Shown in pieces: positions 28,199 to 38,411 of a DNA stretch of 64,000 nt. The stretch lies in contig NZ_JBHUER010000006.1 of assembly GCF_042681025.1 (NCBI RefSeq), forward strand, positions 1 through 64,000, read 5' to 3'. Every line of letters starts with the position of its first letter. The first letter of the stretch is position 1. Both the position numbers and the translations under genes were made by a program. The notes beneath the pieces are model-generated. The model ran no database searches. It was given only the letters and a program-made list of their open reading frames with translations, and was not told where the DNA came from. Source of the stretch: Methylopila henanensis (lineage in GTDB: Bacteria; Pseudomonadota; Alphaproteobacteria; Rhizobiales; Methylopilaceae).

Positions 28199-28259
28199 TT
28201 TAATCTCCAGAGTGGGCGCGTTGCGCCACAAAACACGGGCGCGGCTCACGCGGACATGG

Positions 28260-28673
28260 TTATCGACGGCCGCCTTGGCGCCGGAGCTTTTTGGCGGATC
28301 GACCAAGAACAAGAACGAGGGCAGCTCCACCGAGAAGCACAAGCGAAGCCAACGGCTCGCAGCCCTCCCGTAACTCGGCATGAGCGACTTGGTCGCTGGT
28401 GAAGAAATTCCAGAACCAGAGTTGACCGAAGACGAGGAGAAGGACGCTTGCGACATAGCTCGGCCATAGCCAGCCCAGGCCAGCCGCCGCCAACGCGCCC
28501 AGAACGGTAAACCCTGTGGCGAAGCCGAGCGCCCATGGCGCTCCCAAGCTCTTGTCGCAGACTTCAGCCGCAACAGGCGACGCCGCCAAGCAGAAGGAAA
28601 CGGTCGCCACAAGCGACGTCGCCAAATAATGGCGTGAAGGTGAATTCGGCCCGCGGCCGATGACGTGAGACAT
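28260..28673 (-). CDS. Orphan small membrane protein, 137 aa
   Basis: I do not recognise a family. The sequence has a probable signal peptide or first membrane segment (about 16-33, LATSLVATVSFCLAASPVAA), then three further hydrophobic stretches (about 45-61, 66-83 and 107-122) with a short cysteine-containing loop. It ends in a basic tail, KKLRRQGGRR. The ATG at 28673 has AGGAA very close upstream. The DNA is visibly less GC-rich than the flanking genes. It sits between infB and rbfA, where other Rhizobiales have nothing, which suggests a late insertion. It could be cotranscribed with rbfA. Confidence 0.55.
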   Translation of the reverse strand: MSHVIGRGPNSPSRHYLATSLVATVSFCLAASPVAAEVCDKSLGAPWALGFATGFTVLGALAAAGLGWLWPSYVASVLLLVFGQLWFWNFFTSDQVAHAELREGCEPLASLVLLGGAALVLVLGRSAKKLRRQGGRR

Positions 28674-28760
28674 TCTTCCTCGTGCGCCTATGCGGCGGCC
28701 GGATGGGCCGGCTACGCCGTCAGGGCCGGGATCGGACCGGCCGTGAGCGGATAAACGAAC

Positions 28761-28784
28761 GACCCGCGGCGTGAGCCGCGGGTC
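28761..28784 (-). terminator. Hairpin terminator after infB
   Basis: A perfect 10-bp stem GACCCGCGGC (28761-28770) / GCCGCGGGTC (28775-28784) with a 4-nt loop lies 27 nt past the infB stop and is followed on the minus strand by GTTCGTTTA. The weak T-tract suggests partial termination, separating rimP-nusA-infB from rbfA-truB-rpsO-pnp. Confidence 0.6.
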
Positions 28785-28810
28785 GCAAACGGTTCGAACG
28801 TCGGACGCGC

Positions 28811-31501
28811 TTAGAGCGTGCGCTTCACTTCCGTGACGCGGTAGCACTCGATCACGTCGCCGGCGCGCATGTCCTGGTAGTTCTCGAACGACATGCCGCA
28901 TTCGGTGCCGGCGCGGATTTCCTGGACGTCGTCCTTGAAGCGCTTGAGCGTCGCGAGCTTGCCCTCGTGGATGACGACGTTGTCGCGGATGAGGCGCACG
29001 CTCGCGCCCTTCTGCACCACGCCCTCGGTGACGAGGCAGCCGGCGATCTTGCCGACCTTGGACACCGCGAAGATCTCGCGGATCTCGGCGTTGCCGAGGA
29101 AGTCCTCGCGCCGCTCCGGCGACAGCATCCCGGACATGGTGGACTTAATGTCGTCCACCAGATCGTAGATGATGTTGTAGTAGCGGATCTCGGTGCCGGT
29201 GCGGTCGGCGGCGTCGCGCGCCTCCTTCAGCGCGCGGACGTTGAAGCCGAGCACCGCCGCCTTGGAGGCCGCCGCGAGGATCACGTCGCTCTCGGTCACG
29301 CCGCCGGCGCCGGAGAGCAGCACGCGCACCCCGACCTCGTCGTTGCCGACCTTCTCGAGCGCCTGCACGATCGCCTCGACCGAGCCCTGCACGTCGCCCT
29401 TGATCACGAGCGGCAGCTCCTTGCGGCCCGCCGTCTTGATCTGCGACATCATCTCCTCGAGACCGGAGACGCGCACCGTGGCGCGCGCGGCCGCCTGCTC
29501 GCGCTTCTGGCGCGTGCGGTAGTCGGCGATCTCGCGGGCGCGGGCCTCGTTCTCGACCACCGCGAGACGGTCGCCCGCCTCCGGCGCGCCGTTGAAGCCG
29601 AGGATCTCGACCGGCGTGGACGGACCCGCCTCGGGAACCGTAGCGCCCTGATCGTCGATCAGGGCGCGCACGCGGCCCCATTCCGAGCCGGCGACGACGA
29701 TGTCGCTCTGCTTCAGCGTGCCGCGCTGGACCAGCACGGTTGCGACCGGACCGCGGCCGCGGTCGAGCTTGGCCTCGATCACGATGCCCTCGGCCGGACG
29801 GTCCGGATTGGCCTTGAGATCGAGGATTTCGGACTGCAGCTGGATGACCTCGAGCAGCTTGTCGAGGTTGAGCCTCTCCTTGGCCGAAACCTCGACCTCG
29901 AGCGTCTCGCCGCCCAGCGACTCGACCTGGATCTCGTACTGCAGCAGTTCGCTGCGCACCTTGTCCGGCTTGGCGTCCGGCTTGTCGATCTTGTTGATCG
30001 CCACGATGATCGGAACGCCGGCCGCGCGGGCGTGGTTGATGGCCTCCGCCGTCTGCGGCATGACGCCGTCGTCGGCGGCCACCACCAGCACCACGATGTC
30101 GGTCGCGCGCGCGCCGCGCTGGCGCATCGCGGTGAACGCGGCGTGGCCCGGCGTGTCGATGAAGGTGATCTTGCCGCCGAGCGGCGAGGTCACCTGATAG
30201 GCGCCGATGTGCTGGGTGATGCCGCCGGCCTCGCCCTTCACCACAGCGGTGTGGCGGATGGCGTCGAGCAGCGACGTCTTGCCGTGGTCGACATGGCCCA
30301 TGATGGTGACCACCGGCGGACGCGGCAGAGCCTCGCCCTCCACGTCGGCGACGTCGAACAGGCCTTCCTCGACGTCGGACTCGGCGACCCGCTTGACGGT
30401 GTGGCCGAGCTCCTCCGCGATGAGCTGCGCGGTGTCGGCGTCGATCAGCTCGTTGATCTTCTTCATGACGCCCTGCTTCATCAGCAGGCGCACCACGTCG
30501 ACCGCGCGCTCCGACATGCGGTTCGCGAGTTCCTGAACGGTGATCGTCTCGGGAATAACCACTTCGCGGGCCAGCTTCTCCTTGGGCTCCTGATGCCCCT
30601 TGCCCGACATGCGCTGGACGCGGCGACGGTAGGAGGCGACGGAGCGGGTGCGGTCCTCGCCGGTCGCGCCCGTGGCGGTCGCGATGGTGAGGCGGCCGCG
30701 CTCCTTCGTCGGAGCGGCCTTGGTGCGCTCGGGCTTCGCCGGAACGGCGGGACGCGACGGCGCGGCGCCCAGGCGGCGCGGCGCGGCGCGCGCGGGCTCC
30801 TCGGATTCCGGCGCGCTGGTCGGGCGACGCATGCCGGGCGCGGCCGACGACGGCGCGCTCGGACGGCGCGGCGCGGACGACGGGGACGACGGAGCGGAGC
30901 TCGGAGCGGACGACGACGGCGCGGGCGACGCGGAAGCCGCCGCGGCCGCCTCCTCGCCGAGACGCTTCGACGCCTCGGCCTCGGCGCGACGCTTGGCCTC
31001 GTCCTCCTGCTGGCGGCGGGCGTCTTCCTCGCGCTTGCGGGCTTCGGCGGCGAGGCGCTCGCGCTCCTCGTTCGCTTCCCGGATGATGCGCGCGCGCGCC
31101 TCTTCCTCGGCCTTCTTGCGGTCTTCGGCCTCGCGGACGCGGGCGCCGGCGAGCGCCTGGGCGCGGGCGCCCATCTCGTCGGAGGTCAGCGTACGCAGCA
31201 CCATGCCGGAGCCGGGACGGGCGCCGACGTTCGGGCGCGCCGGCTGGGCTGGGCGCTGGGGCGCGGCGGGAGCCGCAGGCGGCGTCGGACGGGGAGCCGC
31301 GGGCGGGGCGCTCGCGGCGGGCGCAGGCTTCGCCTCGCCGGGCCCGACCACCCGACGCTTGACCTTCTCGACCACCACGGCGTTCGTGCGTCCGTGGCTG
31401 AAGCTCTGGCGCACGACGCCGGACTCCGCCGGACGCTTCAGGCTCAGCGTCTTCGGCGAGGCGGTCAGCGTCTTGTCACCCGTATTCTTCGTATCCGTCA
31501 T
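28811..31501 (-). CDS. infB: Translation initiation factor IF-2
   Basis: A GTPase that brings initiator tRNA to the 30S subunit and promotes subunit joining. It is 896 aa. The N-terminal IF2-associated region (SLKRPAESGVVRQSFSHGRTNAVVVEKVKRR) is followed by a long low-complexity Ala/Pro/Ser and Arg/Glu coiled segment (about 60-310). The G domain has G1 GHVDHGKT from residue 402 and NKID (VAINKIDKPDAK), then domains II-IV. ATG 31501 (MTDTKNTGDK) overlaps the ylxR stop by 4 nt (ATGA). Confidence 0.97.
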   Translation of the reverse strand: MTDTKNTGDKTLTASPKTLSLKRPAESGVVRQSFSHGRTNAVVVEKVKRRVVGPGEAKPAPAASAPPAAPRPTPPAAPAAPQRPAQPARPNVGARPGSGMVLRTLTSDEMGARAQALAGARVREAEDRKKAEEEARARIIREANEERERLAAEARKREEDARRQQEDEAKRRAEAEASKRLGEEAAAAASASPAPSSSAPSSAPSSPSSAPRRPSAPSSAAPGMRRPTSAPESEEPARAAPRRLGAAPSRPAVPAKPERTKAAPTKERGRLTIATATGATGEDRTRSVASYRRRVQRMSGKGHQEPKEKLAREVVIPETITVQELANRMSERAVDVVRLLMKQGVMKKINELIDADTAQLIAEELGHTVKRVAESDVEEGLFDVADVEGEALPRPPVVTIMGHVDHGKTSLLDAIRHTAVVKGEAGGITQHIGAYQVTSPLGGKITFIDTPGHAAFTAMRQRGARATDIVVLVVAADDGVMPQTAEAINHARAAGVPIIVAINKIDKPDAKPDKVRSELLQYEIQVESLGGETLEVEVSAKERLNLDKLLEVIQLQSEILDLKANPDRPAEGIVIEAKLDRGRGPVATVLVQRGTLKQSDIVVAGSEWGRVRALIDDQGATVPEAGPSTPVEILGFNGAPEAGDRLAVVENEARAREIADYRTRQKREQAAARATVRVSGLEEMMSQIKTAGRKELPLVIKGDVQGSVEAIVQALEKVGNDEVGVRVLLSGAGGVTESDVILAAASKAAVLGFNVRALKEARDAADRTGTEIRYYNIIYDLVDDIKSTMSGMLSPERREDFLGNAEIREIFAVSKVGKIAGCLVTEGVVQKGASVRLIRDNVVIHEGKLATLKRFKDDVQEIRAGTECGMSFENYQDMRAGDVIECYRVTEVKRTL

Positions 31502-32184
31502 GCCCTGTCCGTTCCTGCGGGCTCGCCCGCGCCTCGTCTCGTCGGCCCCGCAGCGTCTGCGGGGTCGGGCCCTTCGCCGTTCACGCCTCTGTAGCGCACG
31601 AGCGCGTCGCATCGTGCGAGGAAGGCGGCGCTGACCGGGCCTGCGAGCAGCGCTGCATGTACCACATTCGACCGCCCCAACGCCAAGTCCAATTGGGCGG
31701 AGCGGAACGTTCTTACGACCCTGACCTCGGACGCCTTTCCGTGGCGCGCGAGGGCCTGGCCCAGCTTGCGGACGCCGTCGGCGCCCCCGTCCTCGGCCTC
31801 GACGAGGGCGATGACGGGCTCGTCGCGGAGCGCCGCCTCGACCTTCGCGAAGCCGCAGATCACCCGGCCCGCCTTCTGGGCGAAGCCGAGCATCGCGAGC
31901 GCATGGCGCTCCATCAGCTCATCCACCCGCTCGGGAAGAGCGGGATCGACCGTCGCGGGCTCCTTGAAGCCGCGCGCGATCGCCTTGCGTTTCACCGCGA
32001 GGCGCACCGCCTCCGCGGTCGCCGTGACCCAGACGCCGCGGCCCGGAAGCTCGCGCTTCAGGTCCGGCGTCACCGCCCCGTCCGGCGCCCGGACGAAGCG
32101 GATGAGGTCGTCGGCCGGCAGCGCCCGGCGCGTCGCGACGCAGGTGCGCTCCGGCGCCTTGCGATCGTCCTCACGCTCCGCCAC
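31498..32184 (-). CDS. YlxR-L7Ae two-domain RNA-binding protein
   Basis: A 228-aa fusion of an N-terminal YlxR (DUF448) domain (RTCVATRRALPADDLIRFVRAPDG...GRGVWVTATAEAV) and a C-terminal L7Ae-like YlxQ domain (ERHALAMLGFAQKAGRVICGFAKVEAALRD). In Firmicutes these are two neighbouring genes between nusA and infB; in alphaproteobacteria they are commonly fused. The role is thought to be RNA binding or transcriptional regulation linked to nusA-infB; the exact target is unknown. The C-terminal tail is disordered. It overlaps infB by 4 nt and lies 11 nt after nusA. Confidence 0.92.
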   Translation of the reverse strand: MAEREDDRKAPERTCVATRRALPADDLIRFVRAPDGAVTPDLKRELPGRGVWVTATAEAVRLAVKRKAIARGFKEPATVDPALPERVDELMERHALAMLGFAQKAGRVICGFAKVEAALRDEPVIALVEAEDGGADGVRKLGQALARHGKASEVRVVRTFRSAQLDLALGRSNVVHAALLAGPVSAAFLARCDALVRYRGVNGEGPDPADAAGPTRRGAGEPAGTDRA

Positions 32185-32195
32185 CGACGACGCCG

Positions 32196-33809
32196 TCAGA
32201 CCCGCGCGGGTTCCGAAGCGGCGTCCTCGTCCTCCACGGCGGCCTCAGGCTGCGCGAGGTCGGCCTCGTCGATCCAGCCGGCCTTCACGCGGGCCTGCAT
32301 GATCATCGCCTCGGCCTCGTCGCGCGACACGTCGAAGCCGTCGAGCGCGCCGGCCTCGCGGCGCGGCTCGGGGCCCGAGCGGTCGATCCAGCCGATCAGG
32401 TCGTCGGTCGCGCAGCCCGCGAGATCCTCGACCGTCTTGATGTCGTTCTCGCCGAAGGCCACCAGCATCGCGGTGGTGACGCCCGGAACCTCCTTGAGTG
32501 CGTCCTCAACGCCGAGCTCGACGCGCTTGGCGTCGTGCTCCGCCTCAATGCGGGCGAGGTAGTCCTGCGCGCGGCGCTGGATCTCGGTCGCGGTGTCCTC
32601 GTCGAAGCCCTCGATCGTGGACAGCTCCGAGAGCTCCACATAGGCGATCTCCTCGACCGAGGTGAAGCCTTCCGCCGCCAGCAACTGGCCGAGCGTCTCG
32701 TCGACGTCGAGCGCGTTCATGAACTCCTGCGTGCGGCTCAGGAACTCCTTCTGCCGCCGCTCGCTCTCCTCGGCCTCCGTCAGGATGTCGATGTCCCAGC
32801 CGGTGAGCTGCGAGGCGAGGCGGACGTTCTGGCCGCGGCGGCCGATCGCGAGCGAGAGCTGGTCGTCGGGGACGACCACCTCGATCTTGTTGGTGTCCTC
32901 GTCGAGCACGACCTTGACGACCTCGGCCGGCTGCAGCGCGTTGACGATGAAAGTGGCGTTGTCGAACGACCAGGGGATGATGTCGATCTTCTCGCCCTGA
33001 AGCTCCTGCACCACCGCCTGCACGCGCGAGCCGCGCATGCCGACGCAGGCGCCGACAGGGTCGATCGAGCTGTCGCGCGAGATCACGGCGATCTTGGCGC
33101 GCGAGCCCGGATCGCGGGCGACCGCCTTCACCTCGATGACGCCGTCGTAGATTTCCGGCACTTCCTGGGCGAACAGCTTCGCCATGAACTGCGGATGGGT
33201 GCGCGACAGGAAGATCTGCGGCCCGCGCGGCTCGCGGCGGACGTCGTAGACATAGGCGCGGACGCGGTCGCCGGGGCGGAACAGCTCGCGCGGCAGCAGC
33301 TCGTCGCGGCGCACGATCGCCTCGCCGCGGCCGAGATCGACGATCACGTTGCCGTATTCGACGCGCTTCACCAGACCGTTGACGATGTCGCCGATGCGGT
33401 CCTTGTACTCCTGGTACTGGCGGTCGCGCTCGGCGTCGCGCACCTTCTGCACGATCACCTGCTTGGCGGACTGCGCGGCGATGCGGCCGAAATCGAACGG
33501 CGGCAGCGTGTCGGCGATGTAGTCGCCGGGCTGCGCGGCCGGGTTGCGCTTGCGCGCGTCCTCGACGGCGATCTCGATGTTGTCGTTCTCGACCTGGTCG
33601 ACCACGAGCATCAGGCGCGACAGCCGGATGTCGCCCGACTTCGGGTTGATCTCGGCGCGGATCTCGGTCTCCTGGCCGTAGCGCGAGCGCGCGGCCTTCT
33701 GGATCGCGTCCTCCATCGCCTCGAGCACGATGCCCTTGTCGATCACCTTCTCGCGGGCGACGGCTTCCGCGATCTGCAGAAGCTCGAGCCGGTTGGCGCT
33801 GACCGCCAT
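32196..33809 (-). CDS. nusA: Transcription termination/antitermination factor NusA
   Basis: Binds RNA polymerase and nascent RNA, promoting pausing, termination and rRNA antitermination. It is 537 aa: an N-terminal RNAP-binding domain (SANRLELLQIAEAVAREKVIDKGIVLEAMEDAIQ), an S1 domain, KH1 (VGACVGMRGSRVQAVVQELQGEKIDIIPW), KH2 (LSLAIGRRGQNVRLASQLTGWDIDI) and C-terminal helix-hairpin-helix repeats. ATG 33809 is preferred over GTG 33818 because the GTG is part of the GGAGG ribosome-binding site serving the ATG. It lies 5 nt after rimP. Confidence 0.96.
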   Translation of the reverse strand: MAVSANRLELLQIAEAVAREKVIDKGIVLEAMEDAIQKAARSRYGQETEIRAEINPKSGDIRLSRLMLVVDQVENDNIEIAVEDARKRNPAAQPGDYIADTLPPFDFGRIAAQSAKQVIVQKVRDAERDRQYQEYKDRIGDIVNGLVKRVEYGNVIVDLGRGEAIVRRDELLPRELFRPGDRVRAYVYDVRREPRGPQIFLSRTHPQFMAKLFAQEVPEIYDGVIEVKAVARDPGSRAKIAVISRDSSIDPVGACVGMRGSRVQAVVQELQGEKIDIIPWSFDNATFIVNALQPAEVVKVVLDEDTNKIEVVVPDDQLSLAIGRRGQNVRLASQLTGWDIDILTEAEESERRQKEFLSRTQEFMNALDVDETLGQLLAAEGFTSVEEIAYVELSELSTIEGFDEDTATEIQRRAQDYLARIEAEHDAKRVELGVEDALKEVPGVTTAMLVAFGENDIKTVEDLAGCATDDLIGWIDRSGPEPRREAGALDGFDVSRDEAEAMIMQARVKAGWIDEADLAQPEAAVEDEDAASEPARV

Positions 33810-33814
33810 TGACG

Positions 33815-34546
33815 TCACCTCCGTCCCTTCGGGCCGGCCTTCGGGCCGCTCCCTTTCGTGGTTCCACCCCAGCGCCGGGCCGGCTTCCCGCCCGTCGCCG
33901 CGACGTCCTGCTCCGGCGACGGCGCGCCGTCGTCGGTCTGTTCGATGTCCTCGTCGGCGTCCTCGGGCGCGCGGCCGGCGGCCTTGGCCCGGCGCAGCGC
34001 CTCGCGGATCAGCTCGTCGGTGAGGATCAGCCGCGCCTCACCGACGTCGGCGATCGGCAGCCGGACCCGAGCCGGCTCGTCCTTGCCGGCGTCGTCGCGG
34101 CGCAGGATCGCGTCCGTCCCCTCGACGCCCTCGAGCACGCCCTTGAAGCGCTTGCGGCCCTCGACCGGGACCTCCATCTCGACCTTGGCGAGATGGCCGG
34201 CCCAGCGCGCGAAGTCCGACACCCTGACCAGCGGCCGGTCGATGCCCGGCGACGACAGTTCGAGATGGTAGGCGCGGTCGATCGGATCCTCGACGTCGAG
34301 CACCGGCGAGATCGCCTTGGACGCGACCTCGCAGTCCTCGACCGTGAAGGTGCCGTCGGCGCGCTCCGCCATGATCTGCAGCGTGTAGCCGTCGCGGCCG
34401 GACGACTTCACCCGCACGACCCGGAAGCCGAGGTCGATCAGCGTCGGCCCGACGATCGCCGCCACGCGCGCGTCGACGCCGCTCTCGGTCACGAGGCGGG
34501 GTTCGTCGAGGGGGCTGTCGATCTCGGTCGCGATGCCGTCGGCCAT
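33815..34546 (-). CDS. rimP: Ribosome maturation factor RimP
   Basis: A 30S subunit assembly factor. It is 243 aa, longer than the roughly 150-aa E. coli protein because of a C-terminal disordered tail (PEDADEDIEQTDDGAPSPEQ, then Lys/Gly-rich), as is usual in alphaproteobacteria. The RimP core is clear: VGPTLIDLGFRVVRVKSSG, EDCEVASKAISPVLDVEDPI, YHLELSSPGIDRPL. It is the first gene of the rimP-nusA-ylxR-infB operon, with a promoter 100 nt upstream. Confidence 0.95.
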   Translation of the reverse strand: MADGIATEIDSPLDEPRLVTESGVDARVAAIVGPTLIDLGFRVVRVKSSGRDGYTLQIMAERADGTFTVEDCEVASKAISPVLDVEDPIDRAYHLELSSPGIDRPLVRVSDFARWAGHLAKVEMEVPVEGRKRFKGVLEGVEGTDAILRRDDAGKDEPARVRLPIADVGEARLILTDELIREALRRAKAAGRAPEDADEDIEQTDDGAPSPEQDVAATGGKPARRWGGTTKGSGPKAGPKGRR

Positions 34547-34643
34547 TGATACCTGAAAACTTTAAGCGGGCATGGAGCGGGCCCCGTAGGGACCCACCTC
34601 GAAGGGCTCATCGAGCCAGTCGACGATGTCATTGGATGCAAGG

Positions 34644-34672
34644 GATATACGCGCCTCGCCGCGGAACCGCAA
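34644..34672 (-). promoter_or_regulatory. Promoter of the rimP-nusA-ylxR-infB operon
   Basis: On the minus strand TTGCGG (34672-34667), a 17-nt spacer and TATATC (34649-34644) form a promoter, with a start near 34637 and a roughly 90-nt leader before rimP. The leader includes a GC-rich inverted repeat around 34585-34601. Confidence 0.5.
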
Positions 34673-34760
34673 GGTCGCGGCCGCGCCGGGCCGATCTTTG
34701 ACCCGCCGGACGCCGCCGCGCTAGACCCGGTCGCGTCGCCGCCAGCCCGAGGTCTCCCTT

Positions 34761-35168
34761 ATGCCCGACGTCCGCTCGATCTGCGCCATCGGCCTTCGCG
34801 GCCAGATGGGCCTCAACGGCGTGCTGCCGTGGGAGGGCGACCCCCGCGCGCCCTTCGTCGAGGACGTCGCCCGCTTCTTCGACATCACCCGCGGCCATGT
34901 GCTCGTCGCGGGCCGCAAGACCATCGAGGCCATACCGGAGTTCGCGCGCGGCGACCGCACGCTGTTCGTCACCGACCGCACGATGGACCCGCGCGAGGTG
35001 CTGGCCCGCTTTCCCGACCGGGTGGTCTATGTCGGCGGCGGCCCGGTCGCCTGGGGCGCCTACGCGCCGTACATCCGGCACTGGGACATCAACCGCCTGC
35101 CCTATGACGGGCCGGCCGACCGCTGGTTCGACCCGGCCTGGCTGCTGGCCGGCGGCGCGGTTCTCTAG
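34761..35168 (+). CDS. Short dihydrofolate reductase-like protein
   Basis: A 135-aa protein with the DHFR fold signatures in order. The N-terminal strand ICAIGLRGQMGLNGVLPW has the GxLPW substrate loop. An acidic residue in EDVARFFDIT sits where the catalytic Asp lies in FolA. The nucleotide-binding GRKT is present, as is the late glycine pair in VYVGGGPVAWG. It is shorter than typical FolA (about 160-170 aa), with the C-terminal strands abbreviated, so it may be a divergent DHFR-like reductase rather than the housekeeping enzyme. ATG 34761 has GAGG nearby upstream. It is divergent from rimP, and a REP-like palindrome follows it. Confidence 0.8.
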   Translation: MPDVRSICAIGLRGQMGLNGVLPWEGDPRAPFVEDVARFFDITRGHVLVAGRKTIEAIPEFARGDRTLFVTDRTMDPREVLARFPDRVVYVGGGPVAWGAYAPYIRHWDINRLPYDGPADRWFDPAWLLAGGAVL

Positions 35169-35204
35169 CGGCGGCGATCGCCGGCGAGCCCGCGCCGACA
35201 CCTC

Positions 35205-35275
35205 CGCCGTCATGCCCGCGCCCTCTTCCGCACGTCCTGACGCTCTGGGTCCCGGCTCAAGGCCGGGACAAGAAG
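35205..35275. repeat. REP-like palindromic element after the DHFR-like gene
   Basis: It begins with GCCGTCATGCCCG-type sequence, as in the 26.4 kb element, and ends in a clean hairpin, GTCCCGGC (35249-35256) with GCCGGGAC (35262-35269). Without a T-tract it is better read as a member of the intergenic palindrome family than as an intrinsic terminator. Confidence 0.6.
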
Positions 35276-35311
35276 AGCGATCGCGACGCCGGCAGTTATA
35301 GGATTATTTTC

Positions 35312-35515
35312 TTGACATTCCGCGTGTCCTGAGCCACGCTTTTCCCGCCTCCTCCCAACCATGGAGGCGTCGGCGGGCCGTCCGCCGGCGCGGGAGGGGG
35401 GCGGAGCCTGCGCCAGGGGGGACCGGCTTCCCTGTCCCGGGAACCTGTTCGAGGGACGGATCGCGAATGGTCCGTCGGCAACACGTCAAACCCCCGGCAC
35501 TACGACCGGGGCGTG
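35312..35515 (+). ncRNA. Candidate structured small RNA with its own promoter
   Basis: No protein gene is supported here. A perfect TTGACA (35312-35317) follows an AT-rich run, although no good -10 hexamer is seen about 17 nt on. Downstream come four compact hairpins: CGCCTCC/GGAGGCG (35346-35369, loop TCCCAACCAT), CGGCGG/CCGCCG (35371-35387), GACGGA/TCCGTC (35455-35476) and CCCCGG/CCGGGG (35492-35511). The first includes CCTCCTCCC, an anti-Shine-Dalgarno-like motif seen in several alphaproteobacterial sRNA families. It does not match features I know of tmRNA, SRP RNA or RNase P RNA. The strand is inferred from the promoter only. Confidence 0.3.
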
Positions 35516-35884
35516 GCCAGAGCGTCTCGACTTGCCGAAAACCGTGCGCGGGGCGCCGCAGCGTCCCTCACTCAATCCAAAGCATCGACGTTGCGGCGTT
35601 CCCGCGCCTCCATCCGTCCGATACTCACCCCGTCCCGACCACACGCCCCGACAGACACGCTTCCGCCCCTCGCGGAACGCGTTTCCGCGCGGGGGAGCCT
35701 TAAGCCGTGGACGCCTGCGATGGCTGAGCCCTGGCGGCGAGAGCGGGCGCGGCGCGCGAGTCGACCAATGGCGCACGCGCGTGTTGCGCGTCGGCGCTAT
35801 TCTCTCGCGGGCGGTTTCGCGGTAAGGATTGAGGCGAAGCTTCGCGCGAGGAGCACCCGAAAGCCACGTGACCGACACGTCCGA
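35516..35884. other. Gene-free stretch before miaB
   Basis: The frames running through here are Arg/Pro/Ser-rich and include an upstream extension of miaB without family resemblance. The miaB promoter should lie here, but no convincing -35/-10 pair was identified. I see nothing else definable. Confidence 0.35.
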
Positions 35885-37272
<1,388 letters not shown>

Positions 37273-37276
<4 letters not shown>

Positions 37277-38340
37277 GCGCGGAAACGACGGTGCGCGGGT
37301 TCGACCCGCTGAAGAACGTGACCTCCGCCCCCCGCAAGCCCGGCGCGCTCCGCCAGGACGCGGCCCCGGCCGACGTGACCATCGCCTTCGACGACAACCG
37401 CCACGCCTCCAGCCTGTTCGGCAGCCACGACCAGAACCTCGCCTTTCTCGAGCGGCGGCTCGGCGTCGAGGCCACGGTGCGCGGCAACCATGTCGCGCTG
37501 CGCGGCCCGGCGGAGGCCTGCGCCCAGGCCCGCAAGGTGCTCGAAGGCCTCTACGACCGGGTCAGGCGCGGCGAGGCCGTCGCGCTCGGCGACGTGGACG
37601 GCGCCATCCGCATGGCGGCGAGCCAGGGCCAGCTTTTCCCGACCGACGGCACCGCGGGGCCCCGCCCCGGCTTCGCGCAGGTCGGCACGCGCAAGAAGAC
37701 CATCGTCGCCCGCACCGCGGCGCAGGACGCCTACATCCGCTCGCTCGGCAAGCACGAACTGGTGTTCGCCACCGGCCCGGCCGGCACCGGCAAGACCTAC
37801 ATCGCCGTCGCCTGGGCCGCCGCGCTGATCGAGCGCGGCGAGGCCGACCGCATCATCCTGTCCCGTCCGGCGGTCGAGGCCGGCGAGCGCCTCGGCTTCC
37901 TGCCCGGCGACATGAAGGACAAGGTCGACCCCTATCTGCGCCCGCTCTACGACGCGCTCTACGACGTGATGCCGGCCGAGAAGGTCGAGCGCGGCATCAC
38001 GTCCGGCGTGATCGAGATCGCGCCGCTCGCCTTCATGCGCGGCCGCACGCTGACGAACGCCGTCGTGCTGCTCGACGAGGCGCAGAACACCTCGTCGATG
38101 CAGATGAAGATGTTCCTCACGCGCCTCGGCGAGAACAGCCGCATGATCATCACCGGCGACCCGACCCAGATCGATCTTCCGCCCGGCCAGGTCTCGGGCC
38201 TCGCGGAGGCGGTCGGGCTGCTCGAGCATGTCGAGGGCATCGGCGTGACGCGCTTCAGCTCCGCCGACGTCGTCCGCCACGAGCTCGTCGCCCGGATCGT
38301 CCGCGCCTACGAGGGCGCGCACAACACGCCGGAGGTTTGA
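37273..38340 (+). CDS. PhoH-like ATPase
   Basis: A 355-aa P-loop NTPase of the PhoH family, with Walker A GPAGTGKT at 168-175 and Walker B VVLLDEAQNTSSMQMKMFLTRLG. Its standard neighbours miaB and ybeY point to RNA metabolism or ribosome maturation, but its biochemical role is not settled. Translation starts at TTG 37273, overlapping the miaB TGA, with GGAGG about 10 nt upstream. An N-terminal KH-like region (HASSLFGSHDQNLAFLERRLGVEATVRGNHVALRG) suggests RNA binding. Confidence 0.92.
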
Positions 38341-38411
38341 CGCGAGATGAACCCGGACCGAACTAGGCGCTCTACGCGCCCTCACGCGCCTTGCGCGGGG
38401 GAGCCGCGGAC

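Noticed and set aside
35440..35460. CTGTTCGAGGGA resembles a tRNA T-loop
   Set aside because: No acceptor, D or anticodon arms can be folded around it, and no CCA-proximal stem fits.
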